Under the pieces are notes generated by a model. It searched no databases, was not told the DNA's origin, and saw nothing but the letters and a program-made list of their open reading frames with translations. A program made the position numbers and the translations under genes. From Janthinobacterium sp. TB1-E2 (GTDB lineage Bacteria > Pseudomonadota > Gammaproteobacteria > Burkholderiales > Burkholderiaceae_D): a stretch of 64,000 nucleotides of DNA. The DNA lies in contig NZ_CP142523.1 of the NCBI RefSeq assembly GCF_036885605.1, positions 3,534,001 to 3,598,000 on the forward strand. Direction: 5' to 3'. Of this stretch, positions 33,915-42,474 are shown in pieces (within the stretch, counting starts at the first letter, position 1; the number at the start of each line of letters is the position of its first letter).

Positions 33915-34928
33915 ATGCATAAAAAGGTATTGATTATCAGCCATAGCGGCGATCTGCACGCCGACCTGGTCGAAGCCATCCTCGCCGAGCGCGGCCATAC
34001 CCCCTTCCGTATCGATCTCGACGCCTTTCCCCGCGATTACCAGCTGTGCCAGCGCCTGCTGGACGGCCGCGCCAGCGCGCGCCTGCGCCGCTTGCCCGAT
34101 GGCGACTGGATAGATTTGCAGCAAGTGGGCGCCGTCTGGCTGCGCAAACCGGCCGACTATGCCTACGCCAGCGCCGACCTGACGCCGCAGGAACGCGCCT
34201 ACGCCCAGCTGGAAACGGAGCAAGCGATCTTCAGCGTGCTGTACAGTCTCGATTGCTACTGGCTCAGCCATCCGCTGGCCCTGCGCGGCGCCCAATGGAA
34301 AGGTGAACAGCTGGCGCGGGCCGCGCGCATGGGTTTTCGCGTGCCCGCCACCGTGATTACCAACGTACCCGACGACGTGCGCGCTTTCCGCGCCACCGTC
34401 GGCGGCCCCATCATTTTCAAATCCATGTCCACGCCCAGCCTGGCTGCCGAAGCCGTCGAGGACGTTGACAGGGTCAGCGCCGGCATCGGCACCACCATTG
34501 TCGACGATGCCATGCTGGACAGCCTGGACGCGGTCAGCGAACTGAGCTGCCAGTTCCAGGAATATATCGCCAAGCAATACGAACTGCGCATCACCGTGAT
34601 CGGCAAGCAACTGTTTGCCGCGCGTCTGTATTCCCAGGATGATGCGCGCACGGCCATCGATTCGCGCGATATGTCAGCCCCCATCCGCTATGAAGCATGC
34701 ACCTTGCCAGCGGAAATACAGCAGCGCTGCCTCGCTTTCGTGCACAGCTATGGCCTCGAGTATGGCGCGCTCGATCTCATCGTCACGCCCGACGGCGAGT
34801 ACGTTTTCCTGGAAAACAACCCTGTTGGTCAATTTTTGTATGTGCAACAACTGGTGCCTGCCTTGACCATGCTGGAAAGCGTGGCCACAACCCTGATCGA
34901 AGGAGCCGTATGCCGCAGCCAGACCTGA
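33915..34928 (+). CDS. MvdC/MvdD-like ATP-grasp peptide ligase
   Basis: 337 aa. N-terminal domain KVLIISHSGDLHADLVEAILAERGH and VWLRKP, a central SHPLALRGAQWKGEQLARAARMGFRVP strand-helix, ATP-grasp Lys in IIFKSMS and metal-binding C-terminal GALDLIVTPDGEYVFLENNPVGQFLYVQ, as in graspetide (microviridin) ligases. These form ester or amide bonds between side-chain carboxylates and Ser/Thr/Lys of a peptide core. The start has only weak ribosome-site support. First enzyme gene after two precursors; its end overlaps the protease gene by 19 nt. Confidence 0.88.
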   Translation: MHKKVLIISHSGDLHADLVEAILAERGHTPFRIDLDAFPRDYQLCQRLLDGRASARLRRLPDGDWIDLQQVGAVWLRKPADYAYASADLTPQERAYAQLETEQAIFSVLYSLDCYWLSHPLALRGAQWKGEQLARAARMGFRVPATVITNVPDDVRAFRATVGGPIIFKSMSTPSLAAEAVEDVDRVSAGIGTTIVDDAMLDSLDAVSELSCQFQEYIAKQYELRITVIGKQLFAARLYSQDDARTAIDSRDMSAPIRYEACTLPAEIQQRCLAFVHSYGLEYGALDLIVTPDGEYVFLENNPVGQFLYVQQLVPALTMLESVATTLIEGAVCRSQT

Positions 34929-35776
34929 GCCAGATCCCTCTCCGGCTACGCGAACTGGAGCAGGCGCGCGACAGCCGCGCCATCGTCCTGGCCGCCTCGC
35001 ACCTGGACATGGAGCTGCTGCCCGCCCTGTACGAGCTGTGCCAAGGCATCGGGTCCGTGGCGCGCCTCGACGTGGTGCTGCACAGCCGTGGCGGCATCGT
35101 CAACGCGGCGCGGCGCATCGCCCTTCTGCTGCGCCAGCATGCGCGCCACCTGAGCTTTATCGTGCCCTTCCACTGCCAGTCGGCCGCCACCCTGCTGACC
35201 CTGGGCGCCGATGAGATCATCGCCAGCGACCTGGCCCTGTTCTCGCCCATCGACCCGCAGCTCGATGGCGCCGACGGCGGCTCCATGTCCAGCCTGGACA
35301 TCAAGGTCTTCGGCGACATGGCGCAGCAGTGGTTCGGCGTGGATGCCAGCGAGGCGCGCCAGCAATCGCTGTCCTTGCTGTGCGGCAGCATCTTTCCCCC
35401 TTCCCTGACGGCTTTTTACCGCACCACCCTGGAGCTGGCGCAGATCGGCGAGGAATTGCTGGCCTGGCAATTGCCTGATGCCACACCCGAGGCCCGGCGC
35501 GCCATCGTCGCACAACTGGTGACGGGCTACCACTCGCACAACTATGCCTTGACGCGCGAGGAATTGGCCAAGCTGGGCTTAAACATGGCGCGCGATGCCC
35601 ACGCCGAACGGCTGGGCTGGGCCATCTCGACGCAATTGCAGGCGAGCATAGGCGGCGCCTTGCGCAGCGCGCCCGACGAGCCGTGGAACGATGCCCTGCT
35701 GGCGTCGCGCGACGGCGTGCAGCTGCGGCGCCAGCGTCCGGGCGGCTTTGCGCCGCTGTGGAGCACGCAATGCTGA
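34910..35776 (+). CDS. Clp-fold serine protease (SDH/PF01972-like)
   Basis: 288 aa, ATG 34910 with AGGAG. ClpP/crotonase-like core: LDVVLHSRGGIVNAARRIALLL, VPFHCQSAATLLTLGADEIIAS with Ser91 in the nucleophile position (usually SAGT), and LFSPIDPQLDG. SDH-type proteases are cytosolic or membrane-attached serine peptidases. Inside a precursor-ligase-exporter operon the simple reading is a leader peptidase, in place of the C39 domain that the exporter lacks. The catalytic His/Asp cannot be assigned by eye. Confidence 0.85.
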   Translation: MPQPDLSQIPLRLRELEQARDSRAIVLAASHLDMELLPALYELCQGIGSVARLDVVLHSRGGIVNAARRIALLLRQHARHLSFIVPFHCQSAATLLTLGADEIIASDLALFSPIDPQLDGADGGSMSSLDIKVFGDMAQQWFGVDASEARQQSLSLLCGSIFPPSLTAFYRTTLELAQIGEELLAWQLPDATPEARRAIVAQLVTGYHSHNYALTREELAKLGLNMARDAHAERLGWAISTQLQASIGGALRSAPDEPWNDALLASRDGVQLRRQRPGGFAPLWSTQC

Positions 35777-36285
35777 CAGCACTCCCCTTTTTGTCCGATA
35801 TCGCACGCTATGTCATCGCCTTGCTGTTGCTGGCGGCCAGCGTGGGCAAGCTGCGCAGCTACGGGGAATTTCGCCGCAACCTGGCCACCTCGTTCGGCGT
35901 GGCGCCCGCTGTAGCCACTGTTGCCGCACCGGCCCTGGTGGCGGCGGAACTGCTGCTGGCCGGCTGGCTGCTGGCGGGCGGCACGCAGCTGCCCATGCTG
36001 CTGTCACTGCTGCTGCTGAGTACCCTCACGGCCGTCCTGGCCTGGCGCTACTTTACGCACAGCGTGGTGCGCTGCAGCTGCTTTGGCGAAGCGGCGCGGC
36101 CCGTCTCGCAATACGACCTGCTGCGCAACGTGCTGGCGGTCGGCATCAACGGCGCCTATTTCGCATCCGAGCAGACGGCATCCTTGCCCGTCGCCACCTC
36201 GGTCCTGGCCGCCGGACTGGCGGCCATCGTCTGCGTGGCCGTGATTTCCCTGCACGACATCGCCACGTTGGCAAAGGCAGGCTGA
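35770..36285 (+). CDS. MauE/DoxX-like redox-associated membrane protein
   Basis: 171 aa with four membrane segments (YVIALLLLAASVGKL; VAAPALVAAELLLAGWLLAGG; MLLSLLLLSTLTAVLAW; VLAAGLAAIVCVAVI). VVRCSCFGEAARPVS carries the CxCFG motif of MauE (Cys102, Cys104). MauE and its relatives help build disulfide/quinone-containing methylamine dehydrogenase and resemble DsbD/VKOR-type electron conduits. Overlaps the protease stop by 7 nt. A role in oxidising the two precursor cysteines is inferred. Confidence 0.8.
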   Translation: MLTALPFLSDIARYVIALLLLAASVGKLRSYGEFRRNLATSFGVAPAVATVAAPALVAAELLLAGWLLAGGTQLPMLLSLLLLSTLTAVLAWRYFTHSVVRCSCFGEAARPVSQYDLLRNVLAVGINGAYFASEQTASLPVATSVLAAGLAAIVCVAVISLHDIATLAKAG

Positions 36286-36839
36286 TGGATGATACGACCT
36301 TGCAACTTGTGCTGGCAGCGCTGGCCTTTGCCGTCGCCGGCAATATCTGGCTGACCCTGGCCGTGCTGCGCGCCAGCCGCCGCGAACGCATCGCGCCCAC
36401 GGCGCTGGTGCCGGGCGAGCCCTTGCCGGCAGTGCAAGCCCGTCCCCTGGCTGGCGGCGCGCGTTTCCAGCCGGGTGCCGCGGGCCAGGCGGCCGTGCTG
36501 CTGTTTTTGGCCAGCCGTTGTCCGAAATGCGCGGAAAAGCTGGCTGGTATCGAACAGCTGCTGCCGCTGGCGCGGGACGCCGGCCTGGCCCTGTGGCTGA
36601 TCAGTGAAGAACCGGCCCGCCGGCTGCGCGCCTTTTTGCCCAGTAGCATCTTGCGGGAAGCCACGGCGCGGCTGACGCTACGCGATTACCGGTGCGTGAA
36701 CCCGCTGATGAGTTCGCCTTCCTATGTGTTCGTCAATCACGAGGGCACGGTGGAAGCGGCCGGCCTGATCGGCGATGAAGACTGGCTGGCCCTGGCCGAA
36801 CAATTGAACGCCGAACCGTCGCAGGAGCGCGCCGCATGA
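36285..36839 (+). CDS. MauD-like membrane-anchored thioredoxin-fold protein
   Basis: 184 aa: N-terminal anchor (LQLVLAALAFAVAGNIWLTLAVL), VPGEPLPAVQARPL linker, then a thioredoxin-like domain with AAVLLFLASRCPKCAEKL (redox motif CPKC, Cys79 and Cys82) and SSPSYVFVNHEGTVEAAGLIG with the cis-Pro region. The same gene order MauE-MauD occurs in methylamine dehydrogenase operons. The soluble domain is expected in the periplasm. Stop/start overlap TGATG with the MauE-like gene. Confidence 0.82.
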   Translation: MDDTTLQLVLAALAFAVAGNIWLTLAVLRASRRERIAPTALVPGEPLPAVQARPLAGGARFQPGAAGQAAVLLFLASRCPKCAEKLAGIEQLLPLARDAGLALWLISEEPARRLRAFLPSSILREATARLTLRDYRCVNPLMSSPSYVFVNHEGTVEAAGLIGDEDWLALAEQLNAEPSQERAA

Positions 36840-38608
36840 ACCATGTAAACATCGGCCCCCATCTGGAACGCCTGCGCCTGCTGTACCCGGTGCGCTGGCG
36901 CATCGCCGCCGGCCTGCTGTGCATGGCCCTCACCGTGGGTGCGCAGCTGGCCTTTCCGCAAGCCATCGCGTATTTCATCGATAACGTGGCGGAACTGACG
37001 CGGCGCGGCGTCACGCCGGGCATGGTGGGCGCCATGCTGGCCTTCAGCCTGCTGTATGCGCTGGCCTCTGCCGCCCGCTTCTATCTGCTGCAATCGGGCG
37101 GCCACATGATCGTCATGGGCGTGCGCCGGCGCCTGTTCGACGTGGTAATCAACCAGCCCATCGCCTTTTTCGACAAGCACCATGGCGGCGAGCTGAACAG
37201 CCGACTCACGTCCGACGTGTCGGCCCTGCATGAAAGCCTGACGATCGGCGCGGCCAATGCCTTGCGCTCGCTGTGTGTCTTTTTGGGCGGCATCGCCATG
37301 CTGCTGCATCTGTCGCCCATGTTGAGCTTGCCGCTGGCCCTGTTCATTCCCATCAGCCTGTATCTGGGCAAGTTATCAGGCAGTAATTACCGGCAGCGCG
37401 CGCGGGCCATTTCCGCCACCCTGGCCGCCAGCGGCAAGGTGGCGCAGGAATACTTTGCCCATGCGCGCCTGGTGCAGGCGTTCAACCAGCAAGGCGGCGC
37501 CATGGCCCGCTACGCGCAAGCGATGCGCGAGCTGCTGGGCGTGTCCTTGGCCGGCACGCGGCTGCTGGCCGTGTTCCAGGGCGCGCAAGGCTTGCTCGCC
37601 TTCGTTGCCCTGCTGACCACCTTGTGCTTCGGCGCCCACCTGATCGGCCAGGGCCGCTTGAGCGTGGGCGAGCTGACGGCCTTCGTCATCTATGCCAGCA
37701 TGGTAACGGACACGGCCGGCTCCATCAGCGAATTCTGGAACACGTGGATGCGCACAATGGGCTCGACCGACCGCATCTTCGAGATCCTGCGCAGCCACCG
37801 CGCCGTGCCCGAGGCGGCGCCGCAGCCGCCGCTGGCCGGCCATATCGCGCTGCGCGACGTACGTTTTTCCTACCCCGAACGCACGCAGGTGACGGCCCTC
37901 GACGGCGTCAGCCTGTCCATCCGCGCGGGCGAAAAAATCGCCCTCGTCGGCGCTTCGGGCGCGGGCAAGTCCACCATCGCCAGCCTGGTGCTGGGCCACT
38001 ATCAGATAGACGCGGGCAGCCTGCAGTTCGACGGCATCGATGCGCACGTGCTGGGCGTAACGCAGCTGCGGCGCCAGATGGCCGTGGTGGAGCAGGAACC
38101 GGCCCTGTTTTCCGGCAGCATCGCCGACAATATCGCCTTTGCCGTGCCGGACCGGGTAGTGGCGCGCGAAGCGATGGTGGCGGCGGCGCGCCTGGCGCAT
38201 GCCCATGATTTCATTGCGGCCTTTCCGGACGGCTACGAGACCCTCGTGGGCGAACGGGGCGTGCAATTGTCCGGCGGACAGAAGCAGCGCATCGCGATTG
38301 CCCGCGCCATCCTGCGCGCGCCGAAAATCCTCATCCTGGACGAAGCGACGAGCGCGCTCGACGCCGCCAGCGAACAGCAGGTGCAGCTCGCGCTCGATAC
38401 CCTGATGCAAGGATGCACCACCATCATCATCGCCCACCGCTTTTCGACGATTGTGAAAGCGGACCGCATCATCGTCATGGACAAGGGCAGGATTTGCCAG
38501 CAAGGCACGCACGCCGAGCTGCTGCGCGCGGGCGGCCAGTATGCGCGGTTGATGCAGCAGCAGCTGTCGCAATTCCAGCAGTTGCATGACAGTACGGCAA
38601 CCCTGTAA
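36836..38608 (+). CDS. ABC exporter, fused membrane and ATPase domains
   Basis: 590 aa, start ATGA overlapping the MauD-like stop. Six membrane helices (about 20-320) and an NBD with Walker A GASGAGKST (about 371-379), LSGGQ (about 478), Walker B ILILDEA and H-loop IAHRFST. There is no N-terminal C39 peptidase, so it does not cleave its own substrate. It most resembles lipid A/peptide exporters of the MsbA/LmrA type. The last gene of the overlapping RiPP operon, it is the likely exporter of the finished peptide. Confidence 0.92.
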   Translation: MNHVNIGPHLERLRLLYPVRWRIAAGLLCMALTVGAQLAFPQAIAYFIDNVAELTRRGVTPGMVGAMLAFSLLYALASAARFYLLQSGGHMIVMGVRRRLFDVVINQPIAFFDKHHGGELNSRLTSDVSALHESLTIGAANALRSLCVFLGGIAMLLHLSPMLSLPLALFIPISLYLGKLSGSNYRQRARAISATLAASGKVAQEYFAHARLVQAFNQQGGAMARYAQAMRELLGVSLAGTRLLAVFQGAQGLLAFVALLTTLCFGAHLIGQGRLSVGELTAFVIYASMVTDTAGSISEFWNTWMRTMGSTDRIFEILRSHRAVPEAAPQPPLAGHIALRDVRFSYPERTQVTALDGVSLSIRAGEKIALVGASGAGKSTIASLVLGHYQIDAGSLQFDGIDAHVLGVTQLRRQMAVVEQEPALFSGSIADNIAFAVPDRVVAREAMVAAARLAHAHDFIAAFPDGYETLVGERGVQLSGGQKQRIAIARAILRAPKILILDEATSALDAASEQQVQLALDTLMQGCTTIIIAHRFSTIVKADRIIVMDKGRICQQGTHAELLRAGGQYARLMQQQLSQFQQLHDSTATL

Positions 38609-38618
38609 AGTGGGCCAG

Positions 38619-39020
38619 ATGAAAAAAACCTACCATGGCAGTTGCCACTGCGGCGCCGTGCGCTTTGCGGCCGAGATCGACCTGGCGGCCCCCAGCCTGC
38701 GCTGCAACTGTTCCTACTGCCTGAAAATCCGCTGCTGGGCCAGCCTGGTCCCGCCCGCGGATTTTCGCCTGCTGGCCGGTGAAGGCGAGCTGAGCGAATA
38801 CCGTTTCGGCGCTCGCCGCGAGCGCCATTATTTTTGCCGCCATTGCGGCGTGCGCCCGTTTGGCTGCGGCGATTCGCCCCGCAGCGGCCCGTTCGTCGGC
38901 ATCGGCGTCAACTGCCTCGATGACGCCTCGGCGGCCGAACTGGCGCAAGTGCCCGTCACCTTTGTCGATGGCCGGCATGACGAGTGGAATGCGCCGCCGC
39001 AGGAAACGCGGCATCTCTAG
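38619..39020 (+). CDS. GFA-family (glutathione-dependent formaldehyde-activating-like) zinc protein
   Basis: 133 aa from ATG 38619. The zinc scaffold is intact: HGSCHCGAVRF, LRCNCSYCLK, and HYFCRHCGVRPFG. The Gfa fold binds zinc and often glutathione; most members are not proven formaldehyde enzymes. It starts 10 bp after the exporter and may be co-transcribed, but its relation to the peptide system is unclear. Confidence 0.85.
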   Translation: MKKTYHGSCHCGAVRFAAEIDLAAPSLRCNCSYCLKIRCWASLVPPADFRLLAGEGELSEYRFGARRERHYFCRHCGVRPFGCGDSPRSGPFVGIGVNCLDDASAAELAQVPVTFVDGRHDEWNAPPQETRHL

Positions 39021-39180
39021 TAGCAATCTAGAAATGGTTGTCATCCACCACGGAGTTTTCCTACGTGGCGACAAGTCGTGTCCCTATGGCTAAGCCCGAC
39101 GCAGGCAGCGAGAATGGTCTCAACGGTGCAGCCAATGTTGAACCGGATGATTACGCAAACCAACCATAGGGGACATGACC

Positions 39181-39495
39181 ATGACTTCGAACAGCAACGA
39201 CAAATCGGGCGGCCAATCGGACAAACAGCAATCGGGCCAATCGGGCAGCCAGCAGTCGGACAAACAGTCCGGCACCCGCCAATCGTCGGGCGGCACCCAG
39301 GGCGGCACGCACGAGCAGCATGTCGAGGCGGGCCGCCAAAGCCACAAGAATGACGGCGACAAGCAATCGGGCTCGCAGCAATCGGGCCAACAGTCGGGCC
39401 AGCAATCGGGTTCCGGCACCGGCACGCGCGGCGGCACGCATGAGCAGCACGTGGAAGCGGGACGTCAAAGCCACAAGAATGACGACAAATCCTGA
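39181..39495 (+). CDS. low-complexity stress-type protein with two KGG-like repeats
   Basis: 104 aa; ATG 39181 is preferred since AGGGG is 8 nt upstream (39175 is too close). Made of Gln/Ser/Gly-rich linkers (QSGQQSGQQSGSG) and two near-identical copies of GGTHEQHVEAGRQSHKND (39301-39354 and 39430-39483), a variant of the repeat found in KGG-motif/ConB-like stress proteins. Highly hydrophilic, no Cys or Trp, probably disordered. Likely desiccation or general stress function. Confidence 0.75.
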   Translation: MTSNSNDKSGGQSDKQQSGQSGSQQSDKQSGTRQSSGGTQGGTHEQHVEAGRQSHKNDGDKQSGSQQSGQQSGQQSGSGTGTRGGTHEQHVEAGRQSHKNDDKS

Positions 39496-39528
39496 TCCCG
39501 GGGACATGGCCAGAGGCGCCTTCTCAAC

Positions 39529-40335
39529 ATGAAAGCACTGACGGCCATGCTGTGCGCCGGGCTGGCCATGGGCCTTGCCGCCTGCGGCGCCAGGAATACG
39601 GCATCAAACGTGGAGGCTCCGGGCGCACCGGCCGGGGTCTCCACGCGCGTGCTGGACGCGGGTGCCGACGCATTGCAAGCGCGGCCGCCGATTGCGGCGC
39701 TGAACGCCTATCTTGACGGTTTTCATTTCTACAATGGCAATCTGCGCGGCCAGATGGAAGCGCACCATTATTGCGCCATCGTCAATGAAGAGCTGATCCA
39801 GTGCGTGATCTACGATGGCAATGTCAAGGATGCCAAGCTGATGGGCGTCGAATACATCGTCAGCGCCAGGCTGTACGAAGGTTTGCCCGCGGCGGAAAAA
39901 GCGCTGTGGCACAGCCATGTGCATGAAGTCAAATCAGGCCAGCTGATCGCCCCCGGCATTCCCGCCGTGGCCGAGAAGGCCTTGATGCAAAAACTCGTCG
40001 CCACGTATGGCAAGACCTGGCATACCTGGCACACGGATGTACACAAGACCTTGCCCTTGGGCGTGCCGCAACTGATGATGGGATTCACAAACGATGGCCA
40101 GGCCGACGCCGCCATGGTTGCCGCGCGCGACCGCCGTTTCCGCATCGATTCGGCCGAAAAACGCCGCCAGCGGGCCGATATCCCCGCGCCAGCCATCATG
40201 GACGGTGCCGATGCCTGGCAGCACGGCACGACCATTCAGCTGGCCGACCCGACGGGAACGCAGCACGGTTCCTCATCACTACCGTCACCCTCCACGCACA
40301 CGGCCGAACCCGCCATTTCGCGTCCGGCCAGATAG
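39529..40335 (+). CDS. OBAP/DUF1264 family lipoprotein
   Basis: 268 aa with a lipoprotein signal (GLAMGLAACGA, lipobox LAAC). The domain reads NAYLDGFHFYNGNLRGQMEAHHYCAIVNEELIQCVIYDG, MGVEYIVSARLYEGLPAAEKALWHSHVHEVKSG and HTDVHKTLPLGVPQLMMGFT, which I recognise as the DUF1264 family that includes plant oil-body-associated proteins. Rich in His at conserved places, suggesting metal binding. Function in bacteria unknown. Follows the KGG-like gene by 33 bp. Confidence 0.8.
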   Translation: MKALTAMLCAGLAMGLAACGARNTASNVEAPGAPAGVSTRVLDAGADALQARPPIAALNAYLDGFHFYNGNLRGQMEAHHYCAIVNEELIQCVIYDGNVKDAKLMGVEYIVSARLYEGLPAAEKALWHSHVHEVKSGQLIAPGIPAVAEKALMQKLVATYGKTWHTWHTDVHKTLPLGVPQLMMGFTNDGQADAAMVAARDRRFRIDSAEKRRQRADIPAPAIMDGADAWQHGTTIQLADPTGTQHGSSSLPSPSTHTAEPAISRPAR

Positions 40336-40389
40336 CCAGCACGCGAAAGGCCGTTGTCTGTAACCGCATTCTGGGCGATAATGACGGCC

Positions 40390-40638
40390 ATGAACGATAC
40401 CACCACCTTACCCCCATTGCCCGATCGCCTGTCGATCGACCCTAGCAGCCCTTATCACGTTGCAGCCGTGTTCGAGAACGACGTCGGCATCCGCTTCAAC
40501 GACAAGGAACGTCTTGACGTGGAAGAATATTGCATCAGCGAACGCTGGATCAAGGTCGCTTCCACCAAGTCGCTCGACCGCCGCGGCCGTCCGCTGCAGA
40601 TCAAGCTCAAGGGCAAAGTCGAAGCGTTTTACCGTTAG
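40390..40638 (+). CDS. DUF3297 family protein
   Basis: 82 aa from ATG 40390 (40381 also possible). MNDTTTLPPLPDRLSIDPSSPYH, then VGIRFNDKERLDVEEYCISERWIKV and DRRGRPLQIKLKGKVEAFYR, the complete DUF3297 domain found in many Proteobacteria. Function unknown; often glutathione-peroxidase or redox neighbours elsewhere. Single gene with its own terminator. Confidence 0.88.
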   Translation: MNDTTTLPPLPDRLSIDPSSPYHVAAVFENDVGIRFNDKERLDVEEYCISERWIKVASTKSLDRRGRPLQIKLKGKVEAFYR

Positions 40639-40660
40639 GCAATACTTGTACTGACCATCG

Positions 40661-40685
40661 AGGCCGATTTTCATCGGCCTTTTTT
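40661..40685 (+). terminator. intrinsic terminator after the DUF3297 gene
   Basis: AGGCCGAT-TTTC-ATCGGCCT, perfect 8-bp stem, then TTTTT; 22 bp after the stop codon. Confidence 0.9.
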
Positions 40686-40703
40686 GCGTGCGCCGCCGTC
40701 CGC

Positions 40704-41555
40704 TCACGCTTCGGTGGTGACCAGCCCCGCCGCGGCCGCCATTGGCAGCCACAGCATCGTGTCGGCCAGCACTTCGTCCGGTGCCCTGCCACTGGACTGC
40801 GCCGCCTGCCGCGCGCATTGCGCCAGCGGCGCGCCGTCGGCCAGCGCTTGCAGGCAGTAGAACTGCCACGGCGGCAACTCCTGCATGGCAAGCCTGTAAT
40901 GCAGGCGCGAGATGGCGACAAAGGCGGGAGCGGCCACGGGCTGGGCCGGCACGGCGCCGTCGGGCGCCGCTTGCGCCTGCTGCCAGAAAGCACACAGGGG
41001 GAACGACAGGGCCAGCAGCCGCGTGCACGGCGCCAGGCGCCAGACCGGCGCCATTCCCAGCATCAATTCCAAGCCGGAAGGCAGCAGGGATGGCGCCAGT
41101 TTTTCCAGCCCCGGCGCCCTGCCGGCCTCGCTGCGCGCCCGCTCCAGCTGCGCCAGTTCGACGGCAAAGCGCAAGGCGTCTCCCTGTGCCCCGGCGCCGC
41201 GCTGGCTGGCGGCGAGAAAGTCCGCGAAGCCGCCGCCCAGGTCATACAAGGTGGGCGAAGCGGACGGGTGGCGCCACACATAGGCGCGGGCAAAGAACGC
41301 GAACAGCTCGTCGCCCATGACCTTGCGCAAGACGGGATAGTCGGCCTGCAGGCATTCGAGCAGGCGCTGCACGTAGCCGTCCGCATGGATGTGCAGCGGC
41401 GCCGGCCCGCCCCGCGCCCGTTTTAGCACTTGCTCCTGCGTCAGGCCGTGGCGCTCGCTGGCCAGCTGCGCGCCGTGCACGGCGCCGCCGGGCGCCGTCA
41501 TGGCCGTCAGGAACCACGCCTGCAATTGCGCCAGCGGCGCGCCATTACCGTGCAT
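40704..41555 (-). CDS. DUF2063 (HvfC/BufC-like) protein
   Basis: 283 aa from 41555. N-terminal [18 protein letters not shown] and [55 protein letters not shown] match DUF2063, the partner of DUF692 enzymes that helps recruit the peptide substrate. The C-terminal half is a winged-helix-like region as in MbnC/BufC-type partners. Overlaps the DUF692 gene by 11 nt, so the two are made together. Confidence 0.88.
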   Translation of the reverse strand: MHGNGAPLAQLQAWFLTAMTAPGGAVHGAQLASERHGLTQEQVLKRARGGPAPLHIHADGYVQRLLECLQADYPVLRKVMGDELFAFFARAYVWRHPSASPTLYDLGGGFADFLAASQRGAGAQGDALRFAVELAQLERARSEAGRAPGLEKLAPSLLPSGLELMLGMAPVWRLAPCTRLLALSFPLCAFWQQAQAAPDGAVPAQPVAAPAFVAISRLHYRLAMQELPPWQFYCLQALADGAPLAQCARQAAQSSGRAPDEVLADTMLWLPMAAAAGLVTTEA

Positions 41556-42474
41556 GGGCCGCCTCCAGGTGAAAGCCCAGCGGCGTGGAGACGGCGGCGG
41601 CAACCTTGGCTGGCGCGGCGTCCGTAAATTCGCCCCGCACCGCCGCGCGCGCCTTGTCCAGTTCAAGCAGCAGTTGCGGATACGGGGGAATCTCCGCATC
41701 CCATTCCAGCAGGGCCGACACGCCGCCCGTCAGCTGCTGCGCCAGCGCGTACAGGCGCCAGACGGCGGCCGGCACGGGCGCATCGTGGGTATCGATCAGC
41801 ATCGCGCCGCAGACGGTCGGCCCGGCCAGGTGGATCTGCACGATGTGGTCGTGCGGCAGCTGGCGGATGTAGGCGGCCGCGTCATAGCCGTGGTTATGCG
41901 CACTGACGTGAACATTATTGACGTCGAGCAATAGCCCGCAGCCCGTGTCCTCGGCCAGGCGCCCCAGGAATTCCCATTCCGGCATGCTGGACTGGGCAAA
42001 CTCCACGTAGGTGCTGGGGTTTTCCAGGATCAGGGGCCGGCCGAGGAATTCCTGCACCTGCCGCACGCGCGCGCCCACGTGGCGCAGGCTGGCCTCGTCC
42101 AGCGGCAGCGGCAGCAGGTCGTGGCTGTTGAGCGAGGCGGCGCCCGTCCAGCACAGGTGGTCGGAAATCCACATGGGCCGGATCTCGGCGGCCAGCTGGC
42201 GCAGCTTGCGCAGGTAGGCCAGGCTTAGGGGATCGCTGCTGCCGATCGACAGCGACACGCCATGCATGACGATGGGCACCTGCGCCGCCACCTGCTCGAG
42301 CACGTGGCGCGCATAGCCGTGGTTGTCGATGAAATTTTCGCTGATGATCTCGAACCAGTCCACCTGCGGCCCGTGGCGCAGGATGTGCTCGTAGTGCGGC
42401 GGGCGCAGCCCCACGCCCAGGCCCAGGTTCGGCAAGCCCAGGCGCGGCCGCGCCTCGTGCAGGATGCCCCGCAT
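41545..42474 (-). CDS. DUF692 multinuclear non-haem iron oxidative enzyme (MNIO; HvfB/BufB/MbnB type)
   Basis: 309 aa. TIM-barrel iron enzyme: [56 protein letters not shown] (Asp-His ligands), [31 protein letters not shown] and IVQIHLAG. MNIOs use two or three iron atoms and O2 to convert Cys (or Asp/Asn) of peptide substrates into oxazolone-thioamide, thiooxazole or other groups. Start 42474 overlaps the stop of the ferritin-like gene (TGATG), which makes that protein the leading candidate substrate. Confidence 0.9.
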   Translation of the reverse strand: MRGILHEARPRLGLPNLGLGVGLRPPHYEHILRHGPQVDWFEIISENFIDNHGYARHVLEQVAAQVPIVMHGVSLSIGSSDPLSLAYLRKLRQLAAEIRPMWISDHLCWTGAASLNSHDLLPLPLDEASLRHVGARVRQVQEFLGRPLILENPSTYVEFAQSSMPEWEFLGRLAEDTGCGLLLDVNNVHVSAHNHGYDAAAYIRQLPHDHIVQIHLAGPTVCGAMLIDTHDAPVPAAVWRLYALAQQLTGGVSALLEWDAEIPPYPQLLLELDKARAAVRGEFTDAAPAKVAAAVSTPLGFHLEAAHAR

